The position numbers and the translations under genes are program-made. From NCBI RefSeq assembly GCF_963259705.1, contig NC_081847.1, forward strand, positions 88,472,485 to 88,536,484: a stretch of DNA of 64,000 nucleotides, read 5' to 3'. Source of the DNA: Myotis daubentonii (Eukaryota > Chordata > Mammalia > Chiroptera > Vespertilionidae). Below are positions 1 to 9,528 of the stretch, in pieces (positions within the stretch are counted from its first letter, which is position 1; every line of letters starts with the position of its first letter). The notes below the pieces were generated by a model that did no database searches, was not told the DNA's origin, and worked only from the letters and a program-made list of their open reading frames with translations.

Positions 1-129
1 CTTTTATGATAGTCATACTTAAGGCTGTGTAGTGGTATTTAATTGTGTTTGTGTTTTCTTTTATGAATAGTGCTTTTAGTGTGTTATATCTAAAAGTTAT
101 TTGCCTAAGTCAAAGGTCACAGGTATTTC

Positions 130-880
130 TATGTTTTCTTTTAGAAATTTTAAAGTTTTGAGCTTTAAACTTAGATCCACTTTGAGTAATTTTTATGTGC
201 GGTATAAGGTAAGGGTCTGAGTTCATTCTTTTGCATGTAGGTATCCATTTGTTACAGCAGAATTTGTTGAAAAGACTATTCTTTCCCCGGTGAACTGTTA
301 TTACACCTTTGTAAAAAAACTAAACATGTTGTAGAAATGTATTTCTTGATGTTCTTATTCTGATTATCTACATGTTTATCCTTTTACCAGTTCTACCCTA
401 TCTTGATTCTTTCTTGAAATTAGGTAGTGTAAGTTCTCCAGCTTTAACTTTTTCTAAATTGTTTTGGGTATTCATGGTCCTGGGCTTTTGTTTGTAGAAA
501 GATCTTAAAGTAGAAATTTGATTTGTTAACTGTTTATCCAGATTTTCTATTTATTTTGAGTCTGTTTTAGTAATCTGTGTCTTTTAGAAATATATGCATT
601 TCATCATAGTTGTCTAATTTGTTGTCATGAAGTTGTTAATATCCCCTTATAATTCTTTTAATTTTTGTGAAGTCTGTAGTGAGGTTTCTCTTTCATTCCT
701 GATTTGGGTAATTTATGTATTCTCTTTTTTCCTTTGTAATTTTAGCAAAGGTTTGTCAATTTTGATCTTTTTTAAAACCCAACTTTTGTCATTGTTTTCT
801 GTTTTTATTCTTTCTATTTTATTTATTTCAACTTTGTTGTTTTCTTCTTTCTGCTTGCTTTAGGTGTTTTTTGGTTTTTT
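130..880 (-). mobile_element. Old L1 fragment in POLI intron
   Basis: The text resembles the reverse complement of ancient mammalian L1, for example the stretch around 225-300 (CATTCTTTTGCATGTAGGTA). It is heavily diverged with no open frame. Borders are approximate. Confidence 0.55.
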
Positions 881-1190
881 TCAAAGAGTCACTTATTGGT
901 TTCTGAGGGAGATGAAGGGAGAAGAGAGAAACATCGATGTGAGAGCATGACACAGGGGGATATTTTTTGACATCATTACTACCTTAATGAAATATTACAT
1001 ATTTCAACTCTTTTGGAAACTTTTACTCATTTGGCAGTTAGTAGTAATGTTGAGATGTCCTAGTTTCCATATATACTGTCAAAATGTCCCAATGATATCT
1101 ATTTAGGATTTTAATTTAATTATATTAAACTCTTAATGTTAATTATTTAACAATGTGTTTAGATACTGTCTTCTTAAACATTTTATTTAG

Positions 1191-1396
1191 GAAGTTATGA
1201 TGTGATGACGCCAATGGTTGACATACTTATGAAACTTTTTCGAAGCATGGTGAATGTGAAGATGCCATTTCATCTTACCCTTTTAAGTGTGTGCTTCTGC
1301 AACCTTAAATCACTAAATACTACTAAGAAAGGGACTATTGATTATTATTTAACACCATCATTATCAACAACTTCATGCTCTGGCAAGCGCAGTTTT
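1191..1396 (+). CDS. POLI: POLI penultimate coding exon
   Basis: A pyrimidine-rich acceptor ending TTTATTTAG precedes position 1191, and the donor GTAAGT starts at 1397. The exon begins with the last two bases of a codon, then reads SYDVMTPMVDILMKLF, and ends exactly on a codon boundary. It encodes the end of the little-finger (PAD) domain that contacts DNA, plus the start of the linker. The reading frame continues past the donor for a few codons, but that part is intron. Confidence 0.93.
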
Positions 1397-4300
1397 GTAA
1401 GTACACTGTTACTGGATTTGTGTTATTAAATTACAGGTCTCAGTTTGTGTTTAACGGATATAACTTAGAGTTTCTTTGGGGTTATATTTTTTTGAGTGAT
1501 TTACATGTATATATAATACCTATCATATTACAGTTGCTACTCATAAGTATACAGTATTATGATTAAGAAGAAAACATAAGCATCACTGGGTAAAAAAGGA
1601 AACCATTATAGAGATTCCCTGTTTTGGAAGTATTGAAACATTTTATAGCAATATGTAGAAATATGATGATTAGCTCATACATATGAAAATATTTTTAGAT
1701 ACTAGAAATCAAATTATTTTGTCTGTTAATTTATACATAAGCTACCAGCACCCCGCTCAGTGTTTTGTTAAAGCATTTAAGTTTTCTTGGTTTTGACGTT
1801 AAATTGAATTCTGATAGCAATATTGATAGAATATGACTGCTAATTTTATAATTGTAGAAATAAGAGGTTGGCAGTAGAGAGGCAAAGGCCAGTCATATTT
1901 TCAGATGACTAAAACAAATCCCTGTGTATGGCCCTTTAGCAAACCTCTATTTACTAAATGTGGGCTTCTTTAAAAAATAATCGTCTTTTACTAAATTGTC
2001 TAGGTCTACAATTCTTTTTTTTTTTAATTTATTTTTTTTTAATTGCTTAAAGTATTACAAAGGGTATTACATATGTGTCCATCCCCCCCCCCAATTCTTA
2101 ATTTAAAGTGTTTTTATTTTCTTTATTTATTAGTTAGTATAATTTTAGTAATATTTTATTTACATATAAGTTTAAAATGAGAATAGAGTAGTGTTACAGA
2201 AATAATGAATTAGTGCCCTCTTCAAATTACTATTTTTCTCTGACCAATTTTATTCCATCTATTAACTGAAATTTTAAAAGGTGCTGACTTTTTGCTTTGT
2301 AATCTGTAAAATGAGAATTAATTTACAGTGGTATTAGAGTGGCAGATATAAGTGAAAGCACCTTGTGTGTGTCTGGCAATGGCCCAAATCTCTTCTTCTT
2401 TTATTTTGAACTTATTGTGTTGATGAATTATATTTGACTGTGCATACATTTTTATGGTGCTTAAAATTTTAAGTGAAAAATTTTACGTAAAAAACTATGC
2501 AAATTAGAATTGAAGGCGTTTTTAAATTTTTATTTCATGAATATATAAAAGGGCTAGTAAAGGGTTAAGGGCGTCAAATATATGGTGAAGGAAGATTTGA
2601 CTTTGGGTGGTGGGTACACAATACAAAATACAAATCATGTATTATAGAATTGTACACTTGAAACCTGTATAATCTTATTAACCAGTGTCACCCCAATAAA
2701 TTTAATTTTTTGAAAAGTGTAATCTAATAAAAGAGAAACATGCAAATTGACTGCACCTCTGCTATGCCCAAGCCACGCCCACCAGCCAATCAGAGTGACT
2801 ATATGCAAATTAACCCAACCAAGATGGCCGCCGGCAGCCAGGGAGCTGGAGCAAGCAGGAGGCTTGGTTGCCTCGGCGATGGAGGAAGCCAAGCTTCCCG
2901 CCTGCCCTGGCTGGCTGTGGCCTTTGCTCAAGGCAACAAAGTTTCAATTATAGAAGACAAATAAATCTCAGATACCTGCTTCCAGCCAGCCTCCACTGGG
3001 AGCTTGGGTTGCTGGGGGCTGTGGCCAGCCTGAAAACAGCCATCAGCTCCTCACCCAGGATGGCCACACCCTCATGGGGTGTGGGTCCCTACTAGGGGGC
3101 TTGGCCAGCCTGCAAACAGCCATCAGTCACTCACCCAGAATGGCCACACCCTCATGGGGTGAGGGTCCCTGTGGGGGGCTTGGCCAGCTTGCAAACAGCC
3201 ATCAGCCGCTCACCCAGGCTGGCCAGGCACCCCATTGAGGACCCCCACCCTGAAGGGGCTGTGGCCAGCCTACAAACAGCCATCAGCCCCTCACCCAGGC
3301 TGCCAGGCACTCCACCGGGGACCCTGACCCTGAAGGGGGTGTGGCCAGCCTGAAAATGACCCTCAGCTCCTCACCCAGGCTGGCCAGGCACCCCAGTGGG
3401 ACCCCCACCCTGATCCGGGACACCCTTTAGGCCAAACCAGCCAGCCCCCACCCATGCACCAGGCCTCTGTCCTATATAATAAAAGGGTAATATGCAAATT
3501 GACCCTAACAGCAGAACGACTGGGAATGACTGGTCACTATGACACACACTGACCACCAGGGGGCAGACGCTCAATGCAGGAGCTGCCCCCTGGTGGTCAG
3601 TGCGCTCCCACAGGGGGAGCTCTGCTCAGCCACAAGCCAGGCTGATAGCTGCCAGTACAGCAGTGGTGGTGGGAGCCTCTCCTGCCTCCTCAGCAGCGCT
3701 AAGGATGTCCAACTGCAGCTTAGACCTGTTCCCCGCTGGCTAGTGGACATCCCCCAAGGGCTCCCAGGCTGCCAGAAGGATGTCTGACTGCCAGCTTAGG
3801 CCCAATCCCCCAGGGAGCGGGCCTAAGCCAGCAGGTGGACATCCCCTGAGGGGTCCCAGACTGCGAGAGGGCACAGGCCGGGCTGAGGGACCCCCCCGAG
3901 TGCACAAATTTTTGTGCACCGGGCCTCTAGTATCTTAATAATGATGTTGGATTTTCACCATGGAAGTATATATTTTTCCTTTCCATTAAAATGTTACAGT
4001 TTAGAATAGGGATGTTCTATGCATACATATAAATATTTATAAATATATATTTATACATATATACTTAAATATTTAGCTATCCCTTGGAGAATCACTTACT
4101 TTTTTAGGCCATCATTCTTTTATTCACAAACCTTGAAGTTTGAATTTTCAGTTGTTAAGATCCCTTCCAGGTCTATAAATGCATGCCTACCTTCTGGCTT
4201 AGTGCTGCTATCTATGAAGTAAACCTCTTCCTGGAATAGTGAGTAAAGATGCACACAATAGTGTGACTAATTGCGGTGGATTAGTCACCTCTAGTTGTTG

Positions 4301-5233
4301 GGAGCTGACCCAAAGGGTTGAAGTTATTGAGTAGGATAGAAACACGTTGGTCAGATAATAAGGTATATTCATGAATATTTAAAGAGATATCTAAATTATT
4401 GTGCTATCCTTGTGTTCTAGAAAATGAAAGATACTCAAATGGAGGATTTTTCGAAAGACAAAAAAACAAATTGGGATTTTCTACCAACTGGAAGAATTGA
4501 AAGTCCAAGAACTGGGGAGTCTCCACTAAGTTTTTCTAAAGATCAAAACAGTGATGATTTCCCACTCTGCTCACTTCCTGAGGGTATTGACCAAGAAGTC
4601 TTTAAACAGCTTCCAGTAGATATTCAAGAAGAAATCCTGTCTGGAAAATCTAGAGAAAAAGTTCAAGGGAAAGGAAGTTTGAGTTCTCCATTACAGGCCT
4701 CTAGAGGAATATTATCTTTCTTTTCTACAAAACAAATGCAAGATAGTCCCTTAAATCCTAGAGATAATTTATCTAATAGCAAACAGATATCCTCATTGTC
4801 TCCCTGTGAACCAGGAACCTCAGGCTTAAATAACAGTTCCTCTTACCTGTCCAGCCAAAAGGATTATTCACATTATTTAAACAGTAGCTTAAAAGATGAA
4901 CGAATGAGTCAAGGACCTAAAAAGTCTCAAAGATTCCACTTTTCAAATACAAACCCCACTGGATCTGTTTTTCATTCATTTCCAAATTTGCAGAGTGAGC
5001 AACTTTTCTCCAAAAACCGCACTACAGATAGCCATAAGCAACCGACAGCTGCGGCGTCTCATTACGGAGGACTTGCAGAAAATAGAGAGCAAGATTCTAC
5101 TGCTGAGAAAATTACTTTTCCTTCTGATGTTGATCCTAAAGTTTTCTATGAACTTCCAGAAGAGGTACAAAAAGAACTGTTGGCTGATTGGAAGAGAAGA
5201 ACAGGATCAGATTTTCACGATGTACATAAATAA
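1191..5233 (+). CDS. POLI: POLI, DNA polymerase iota, 3' part (last two coding exons, 1191-1396 and 4421-5233)
   Basis: POLI is a Y-family translesion polymerase that inserts nucleotides opposite damaged bases and is recruited to stalled forks through ubiquitinated PCNA and REV1. Only the 3' end lies in the window; the catalytic palm, fingers and thumb are upstream. The two exons join in phase 0 (...GKRSF then KMKDTQMED...), matching the known mammalian junction. They carry the end of the little-finger domain followed by the long serine-rich tail with two ubiquitin-binding motifs. The tail ends GSDFHDVHK, close to the remembered human C-terminus. No internal stop or frameshift is seen. Upstream exons are outside the window; the region before 1191 is intron. 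Confidence 0.95.
2018..2091 (-). mobile_element. Very short L1 3' tail
   Basis: Poly(T), then AAGTATTACAAAGGGTATTA, the same L1 3' end as at 15900, truncated after a C run. CAATTCTT flanks both sides (about 2010-2017 and 2092-2099). Confidence 0.65.
2530..2715 (+). mobile_element. Retroposon 3' end (L1MA-like)
   Basis: Contains the common mammalian repeat ending with GAATTGTACACTTGAAACCT and CACCCCAATAAATTTAA, seen widely as an old L1 3' UTR with its own AATAAA. The family name is from memory. Confidence 0.5.
2723..3469 (+). mobile_element. Helitron (HeliBat type) with tandem array, abutting a second copy
   Basis: Starts TCTAATAAAAGAG…ATGCAAATTGAC and ends CATGCACCAGGCCTCTG, a damaged CTAG end. 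An AAGATGGCCGCC stretch at 2821-2832 looks like a YY1 or start-site motif of a captured promoter. An array of five units of about 80 bp fills 3021-3420. The next Helitron starts at the very next base (3470). Confidence 0.75.
3021..3420 (+). repeat. Tandem repeat, about 80 bp x 5, inside a Helitron
   Basis: The phrase (G/T)TGGCCAGC(C/T)TG.AAA recurs at 3021, 3101, 3180, 3261 and 3341. Each copy is followed by AGCCATCAG or a variant and CTCACCCAGG. The first two units share one ending (CCTCATGGGGTG) and the last units another (CAGGCACCCC), so the array grew in steps. Confidence 0.88.
3470..3930 (+). mobile_element. Helitron (HeliBat type), complete ends
   Basis: TCCTATATAATAAAAGGG at the 5' end; a 3' hairpin around TGCACAAATTTTTGTGCA, then CCGGGCCTCTAG. 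It carries no replication protein gene, so it is non-autonomous. Host bases flanking are G or T and T, as expected for insertion between A/T-type bases. Confidence 0.85.
4421..5233 (+). CDS. POLI: POLI last coding exon with two ubiquitin-binding motifs
   Basis: The acceptor TGTGTTCTAG ends at 4420. The first codon is AAA, so the ATG at 4424 is internal and not a start. UBM1 is at 4574-4645 (LPEGIDQEVFKQLPVDIQEE) and UBM2 at about 5117-5194 (FPSDVDPKVFYELPEEVQKE). Both keep the central Leu-Pro that family knowledge says contacts ubiquitin. The spacer between them is long and rich in Ser, Asn and Gln, so probably disordered. The stop codon is at 5231-5233. Confidence 0.95.
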   Translation, partial: KMKDTQMEDFSKDKKTNWDFLPTGRIESPRTGESPLSFSKDQNSDDFPLCSLPEGIDQEVFKQLPVDIQEEILSGKSREKVQGKGSLSSPLQASRGILSFFSTKQMQDSPLNPRDNLSNSKQISSLSPCEPGTSGLNNSSSYLSSQKDYSHYLNSSLKDERMSQGPKKSQRFHFSNTNPTGSVFHSFPNLQSEQLFSKNRTTDSHKQPTAAASHYGGLAENREQDSTAEKITFPSDVDPKVFYELPEEVQKELLADWKRRTGSDFHDVHK

Positions 5234-5500
5234 GCATGTTCAGAAAAAAGGTCTAAAAAACAAGGGGAAGATCATTGTTCTCAGATTAGCAGTTTATTAA
5301 GCTCGTCTAAATGAAACACTAATCAATATTTAATAATGTCACAATCCAATATAAAATGTTCTAAAGCAAGAATAGTTATGGGAAGTAAATTCTGACACAA
5401 AATATAAAAAACTCATAATAGGAGAAATAATGTTAAACATTACCTTCTTATTTCTAAAACTATTTTATATTGCTTTTCAATAAAAATATATCTTAGCATT
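5234..5500 (+). other. POLI: Likely POLI 3' UTR with AATAAA signal
   Basis: A/T-rich sequence follows the POLI stop. An AATAAA hexamer lies at about 5479-5484 and is the first good polyadenylation signal after the stop. The true cleavage site cannot be fixed from sequence; a Ves SINE starts at about 5655. Confidence 0.5.
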
Positions 5501-5654
5501 AGTTCATTTCCCATAAAATTAGGGGAAAGATATACTGTATATGCCTGCATATAAAAAATAGACTGGTCAAATCATTGCTATGCCATAGCAAATAACTTTT
5601 TCTATGAAATATGGAATATTTCAAGAAATTTAGCACATTAAGAAACAGCCAAAA

Positions 5655-5868
5655 CCCGGCTGGTGTTGCTCAGTGGTTGAGCATCAACCTATTAACCAGG
5701 AGGTCATGGTTTGATTCCCAGTCAGGGCACATGCCCAGGTTACCAGCTCGATCCCCAGTAGGGGGCGTGCAAGAGGCAGCAGATCAATGATTCTCACTCA
5801 TCATTGATGTTTCTATTTCTCCCTCTCCCTTCCTCTCTGATATGAATGAAAATATATATTTTTTAAAA
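5655..5868 (+). mobile_element. Ves SINE
   Basis: tRNA-like head with CCGGCTGGTGTTGCTCAGTG and box-B like GGTTTGATTCC, tail AATATATATTTTTT. Downstream of POLI. Confidence 0.88.
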
Positions 5869-6881
5869 ATTAACCAAATAAGAAATTCTATTGCCAACTC
5901 ACCTGTTAAAAATGTAGATATCTTTGAAGTACTATGTACCATTTATTAAGTTAATTTTTTTAAATAGGAAAGTGATACAAATTCAATTAATGCCTCTTAT
6001 TACACCTGGAACCTACCACAATGCCTGACACACAGAGGGCATTCAATGACTATTGAATAAAGGGGTGAGGAGTGGGCAGCCGAGTGACTGTACAAGTAGA
6101 GAACTAGAAGGAACTTTCCATGCAGAAAGATGAAAAGAAGGACAGACACTAGAAGTGCAAGGTAGAGTGGGTCTATAAGGGTGCTAGGTAGTGAAAGAGG
6201 TCCATTTCCTCTGACCAGTCTGTAGGGTCTAAAAGCAGTGATTATGTTTTTGCATCTCTACATTTTGTAGATGAGACTAAGAATGTCATATCCACAAAAA
6301 ATATACAGTTACTAAAGTGATGGATGTCCTCTTTCTCCTGTTATTGCCTTCACCTTTTACTGCCAGATTAAAAATTGGATATAAGGTTGTGGACACCTTT
6401 AATTTGTAAGACAGAATGTTTCTAGAACACACCAGAGCGCTGTTGGAGGAGTCCTATTTATAACCTTCGCAGATATAAAGAAAAGACGATAAAAAGAAAG
6501 TACAAAAATGTGAGTAAAGGGTGGCTTAAAAATATTTCCTAGGTAAGAAGTTTGAACTAAGTTTCAGATTCCTTGAAATTTGAAAATTTCCTAATCACCA
6601 AGGATTTTTAAGAGGGAGTTTGGGATTATCAAAAGCAATAACTTGTAGCAAGAACATCAGAACTTATTCACCACACAAATAACTATAGGTGTTTCTACAT
6701 GTAGTTTTCTGATAAGGTAGTTAAACTTATAAATGGAGTTTATTACTTTTTTAGATAATCTATTTTTCAAAAAGTTCTAATCTTTGTAATCATTTCAGCC
6801 AGAAAACAGCGTCTGACTTTTTAAGTTATCTTTTATCTTTCTTTGCTTTTAATGAAATAATATTTATTTAGTGTTAGATTA

Positions 6882-7093
6882 TCTATATATATATAAAAGC
6901 CTAATATGCAAATTGTCCCCACAGGAGTTCGACCAGGAGACCGATTGCTCACTATAATGTGCACTGACCACCAGGGGGTGGCACAGAACGAAGGAAGGCC
7001 CCAGCCGGCAGCTGGAAGGCCCTGATTGGCCCTAATCGCCTGCCAGGCCTACAGACCCTACCTGTGCACGAATTTCATGCACTGGGCCTCTAG
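6882..7093 (+). mobile_element. Short non-autonomous Helitron
   Basis: 5' TCTATATATATATAAAAGCC, internal CTGACCACCAGGGGGTGGCA, 3' GTGCACGAATTTCATGCACT then GGGCCTCTAG. About 210 bp. Confidence 0.85.
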
Positions 7094-7245
7094 TTTATAA
7101 TATTTGGAAGTATGAATTTATTTTTATTTATTTTTGATATATGCTGATATCCTGTATCTTTCATGTTCTCTAAAATTCTTAGCCACTAGCCCTTCAAAGA
7201 TCGCTTTACTATTCTGGGACTCTTGATTGCATAATGATGGACATT

Positions 7246-7643
7246 TTTTTTTCTTAATTTGATTTTATTGTTTAAAGTATTACAAATAGTAGTACATATG
7301 TCTCCTTTTTTTCCCCATTGACCTTCCCCCGACCACCCCTACCCCCCCGGCACATGCCCCCCCACCCCCACCCAGTGTCTTGCATCCATTGGTTATGCTT
7401 ATATGCATGCATACAAGCATATAAGCTTGTATATTTTCAGTTGATCTCTTACCTCCCCCGCCCCCAACTCTCCCCAGCCTTCCTGCTGTAGTTTGACAGT
7501 CTCTTTCATGCTTCTCTGCCTCTGTATCTATCTTTTTGTTCATGAGGTTATAATGTTCTTTATTATCCATAAATGAGTGAGATCATGTGGTATTTTTCTT
7601 TCACTGACTGGCTTATTTCACTTAGCATAATGCTCTCCAGTTC
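7246..7643 (-). mobile_element. Truncated L1 3' end with target duplication
   Basis: The L1 3' UTR and last part of ORF2 resemble 15871-16260. AATGATGGACATT at 7233-7245 and AATGTTGGACATT at 7644-7656 are a 13-bp target duplication with one change. The insertion splits an older repeat that continues from 7657 to about 7890. Confidence 0.8.
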
Positions 7644-7656
7644 AATGTTGGACATT

Positions 7657-7890
7657 CTAACTCTACCTTTCATGTCCCTTAATCTCTACTTCTTTTCATT
7701 ATCTTGTTTATCTGCTACAATTTGGCTAATTTCATCAGTTCTTATGTTCACTGATTTGTTTTTCAGTGGTGTCTGATCTGTTTAAAACACTAAGAATGGT
7801 TTTAATTTTAGTATATTTTTCATTTGATTCTTTTTCTACCTGTTTATTCATTATAGTCTCATTTAAAAAAACACACAAAACCTTAAGTAT
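7657..7890. repeat. Old interspersed repeat split by L1 and Helitron insertions
   Basis: T-rich text of the same style continues at 8530-9510 and 11760-12640 (CACTGATTTGTTTTTCAGTG; TATGGGTCATATTTTTCTGC). It looks like one or more ancient L1-related repeats that later received the Helitron, the HAL1 and a SINE. The match to a family is from memory. Confidence 0.4.
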
Positions 7891-7896
7891 TTTATA

Positions 7897-8527
7897 CTAG
7901 AGGCCCGATGCACAAATTCGTGCATGGGTGGGGTCCCTCTGGGTGGCCTGCAGGGATCCAGCCGAAACCCGCAGTCCAGCGCTGCCTGCAGCTCCTATCT
8001 GTCACTCCTTCTTATCCCAGCCCCACTGTGCCTGCCGCGATCGATCAGAAGAGGCTCACGCTGCTGTAGCAGCACTCACCAGCCATGAGCCCTGCATCTG
8101 GCGCCCTCCCAAGGGGAGTGGCCTGCAGGATCGGGCTGAAACTGGCTCTCCGACATCCCTTGAGGGGTCCTGGATTGGGAGAGGGCACAGGCCAGGCTGA
8201 CGGACTCCACCGGTGCACAATCAACTGGGCCAGGGATCAGGCCAGGGAGGGACTGCAGGAGGGCTCCAGGGTATGTCCGGCCCATCTCCCTCAGTCCTGA
8301 TCAGCCAGACCCCAACAGCAAGCTAACCTACCAGTCAGAGCATCTGCCCCCTGGTGGTCAGTGCACGTCATAGCAACTGGTAGACCAATTGACTGCCCCC
8401 TGGTGGTCAGTGCACATCATAGGAAGTGGTAGAGCAGCCTTAGCATATCATTAGCATATTACGCTTTGATTGGTTCGATTGTTCTGCCATTTGGTCTATT
8501 TGCATATTACCCTTTTATTATGTAGGA
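7897..8527 (-). mobile_element. Helitron, minus orientation
   Basis: Reverse-complement ends: CTAGAGGCCCGATGCACAAA at the left and CCCTTTTATTATGTAGGA at the right. Internal Helitron phrases such as CCCCTGGTGGTCAGTGCAC occur twice (8349 and 8395 regions), a small duplication near the 5' end. Confidence 0.85.
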
Positions 8528-8929
8528 TTCTATTTCTGATTACTTCAATACTATTAAATTTTTATAAGTTTAAACTTTCTGATATTGATGTGTACCATTT
8601 TGGCTTATTTCCTTAAGGGTGTGAGTCAACCTAAACTGTGGGAAGACAAAGGACCTAAATTGTGGGTGCTTCCCTTCAGAGATGATTTGCATTTGCTTCC
8701 GGCAAGGCAGTGCCAATCCACTGGCACCACTTTAATCCCTTCTAGGTTCTGACTGAATATAGTTGTCTTTATTTGAGCCGCCTGACCTTGCTACTGTCTT
8801 AAGGTTTTTCTCTCCAGAGGTCATTTGCAGGCCATTTGCTTTTAGGGTAAAATCTACCTTCCAAGCTTCTTGCCTGATGCTTCCTGTTCCTTTCCTGCTT
8901 TTGTTTCAGCTCTTCTCCCCCCACTCTCC

Positions 8930-8946
8930 CCCCCCCCCCCCCCCCC
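8930..8946. repeat. Poly(C) run
   Basis: About 17 uninterrupted Cs in a C/T-rich tract. Confidence 0.9.
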
Positions 8947-9528
8947 GTGTTGTAAGGGTAGAGAGATAGGATTTTTCTCTTATATAGTAAAACCAAGCAA
9001 TGATTACAAAGTCTGTTTTTTATGAAGTATATCTGTCCCACCATAGTGCAGAAGTACAAGTATATTTGGATTTATTTTTCCACCTTATTTTTTACTGCCC
9101 ATGTTTCCCTTGTTCTGTGCTATGCTTCTTTCCTATCCTTATTCCTGTTCTGTCTTTGGATTGGATGTGTTTTCTACTTATTATGTTTTCCCTCTACTGA
9201 TTTGAAATTTAATCATTCTAAGTACTTTGTATTACCTTTATAAATTTAACATCTAAAAATGGTAAATATCTATCTGTACCCTCTTTGCAAACATGAGGAT
9301 GTTAAAATATATTAATTCTAATCAAATTCCTCCAGTTCTTTATTATTTAACCTACAAATTTGATATTATTAGTATTTTATATAGTCAGTGTTTAGGTTTG
9401 CCCACATGTTATTTAATTTTTTTGGCTCACCTTTTTTTCTTGCATCTCAGACATTCCTTCAAAGTAGAATTGTTTTTACTTCCTGAAATTATGTCTTTAG
9501 AACTGTGGATTTAGAATTCATTTTTCTT

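Noticed and set aside
3021..3420. Regularly spaced repeats reminiscent of a CRISPR array
   Set aside because: Units are contiguous with similar 'spacers', inside a eukaryotic Helitron; it is a minisatellite.
4995..5300. 101-codon open frame overlapping the POLI last exon
   Set aside because: Out-of-frame shadow of the conserved POLI tail.
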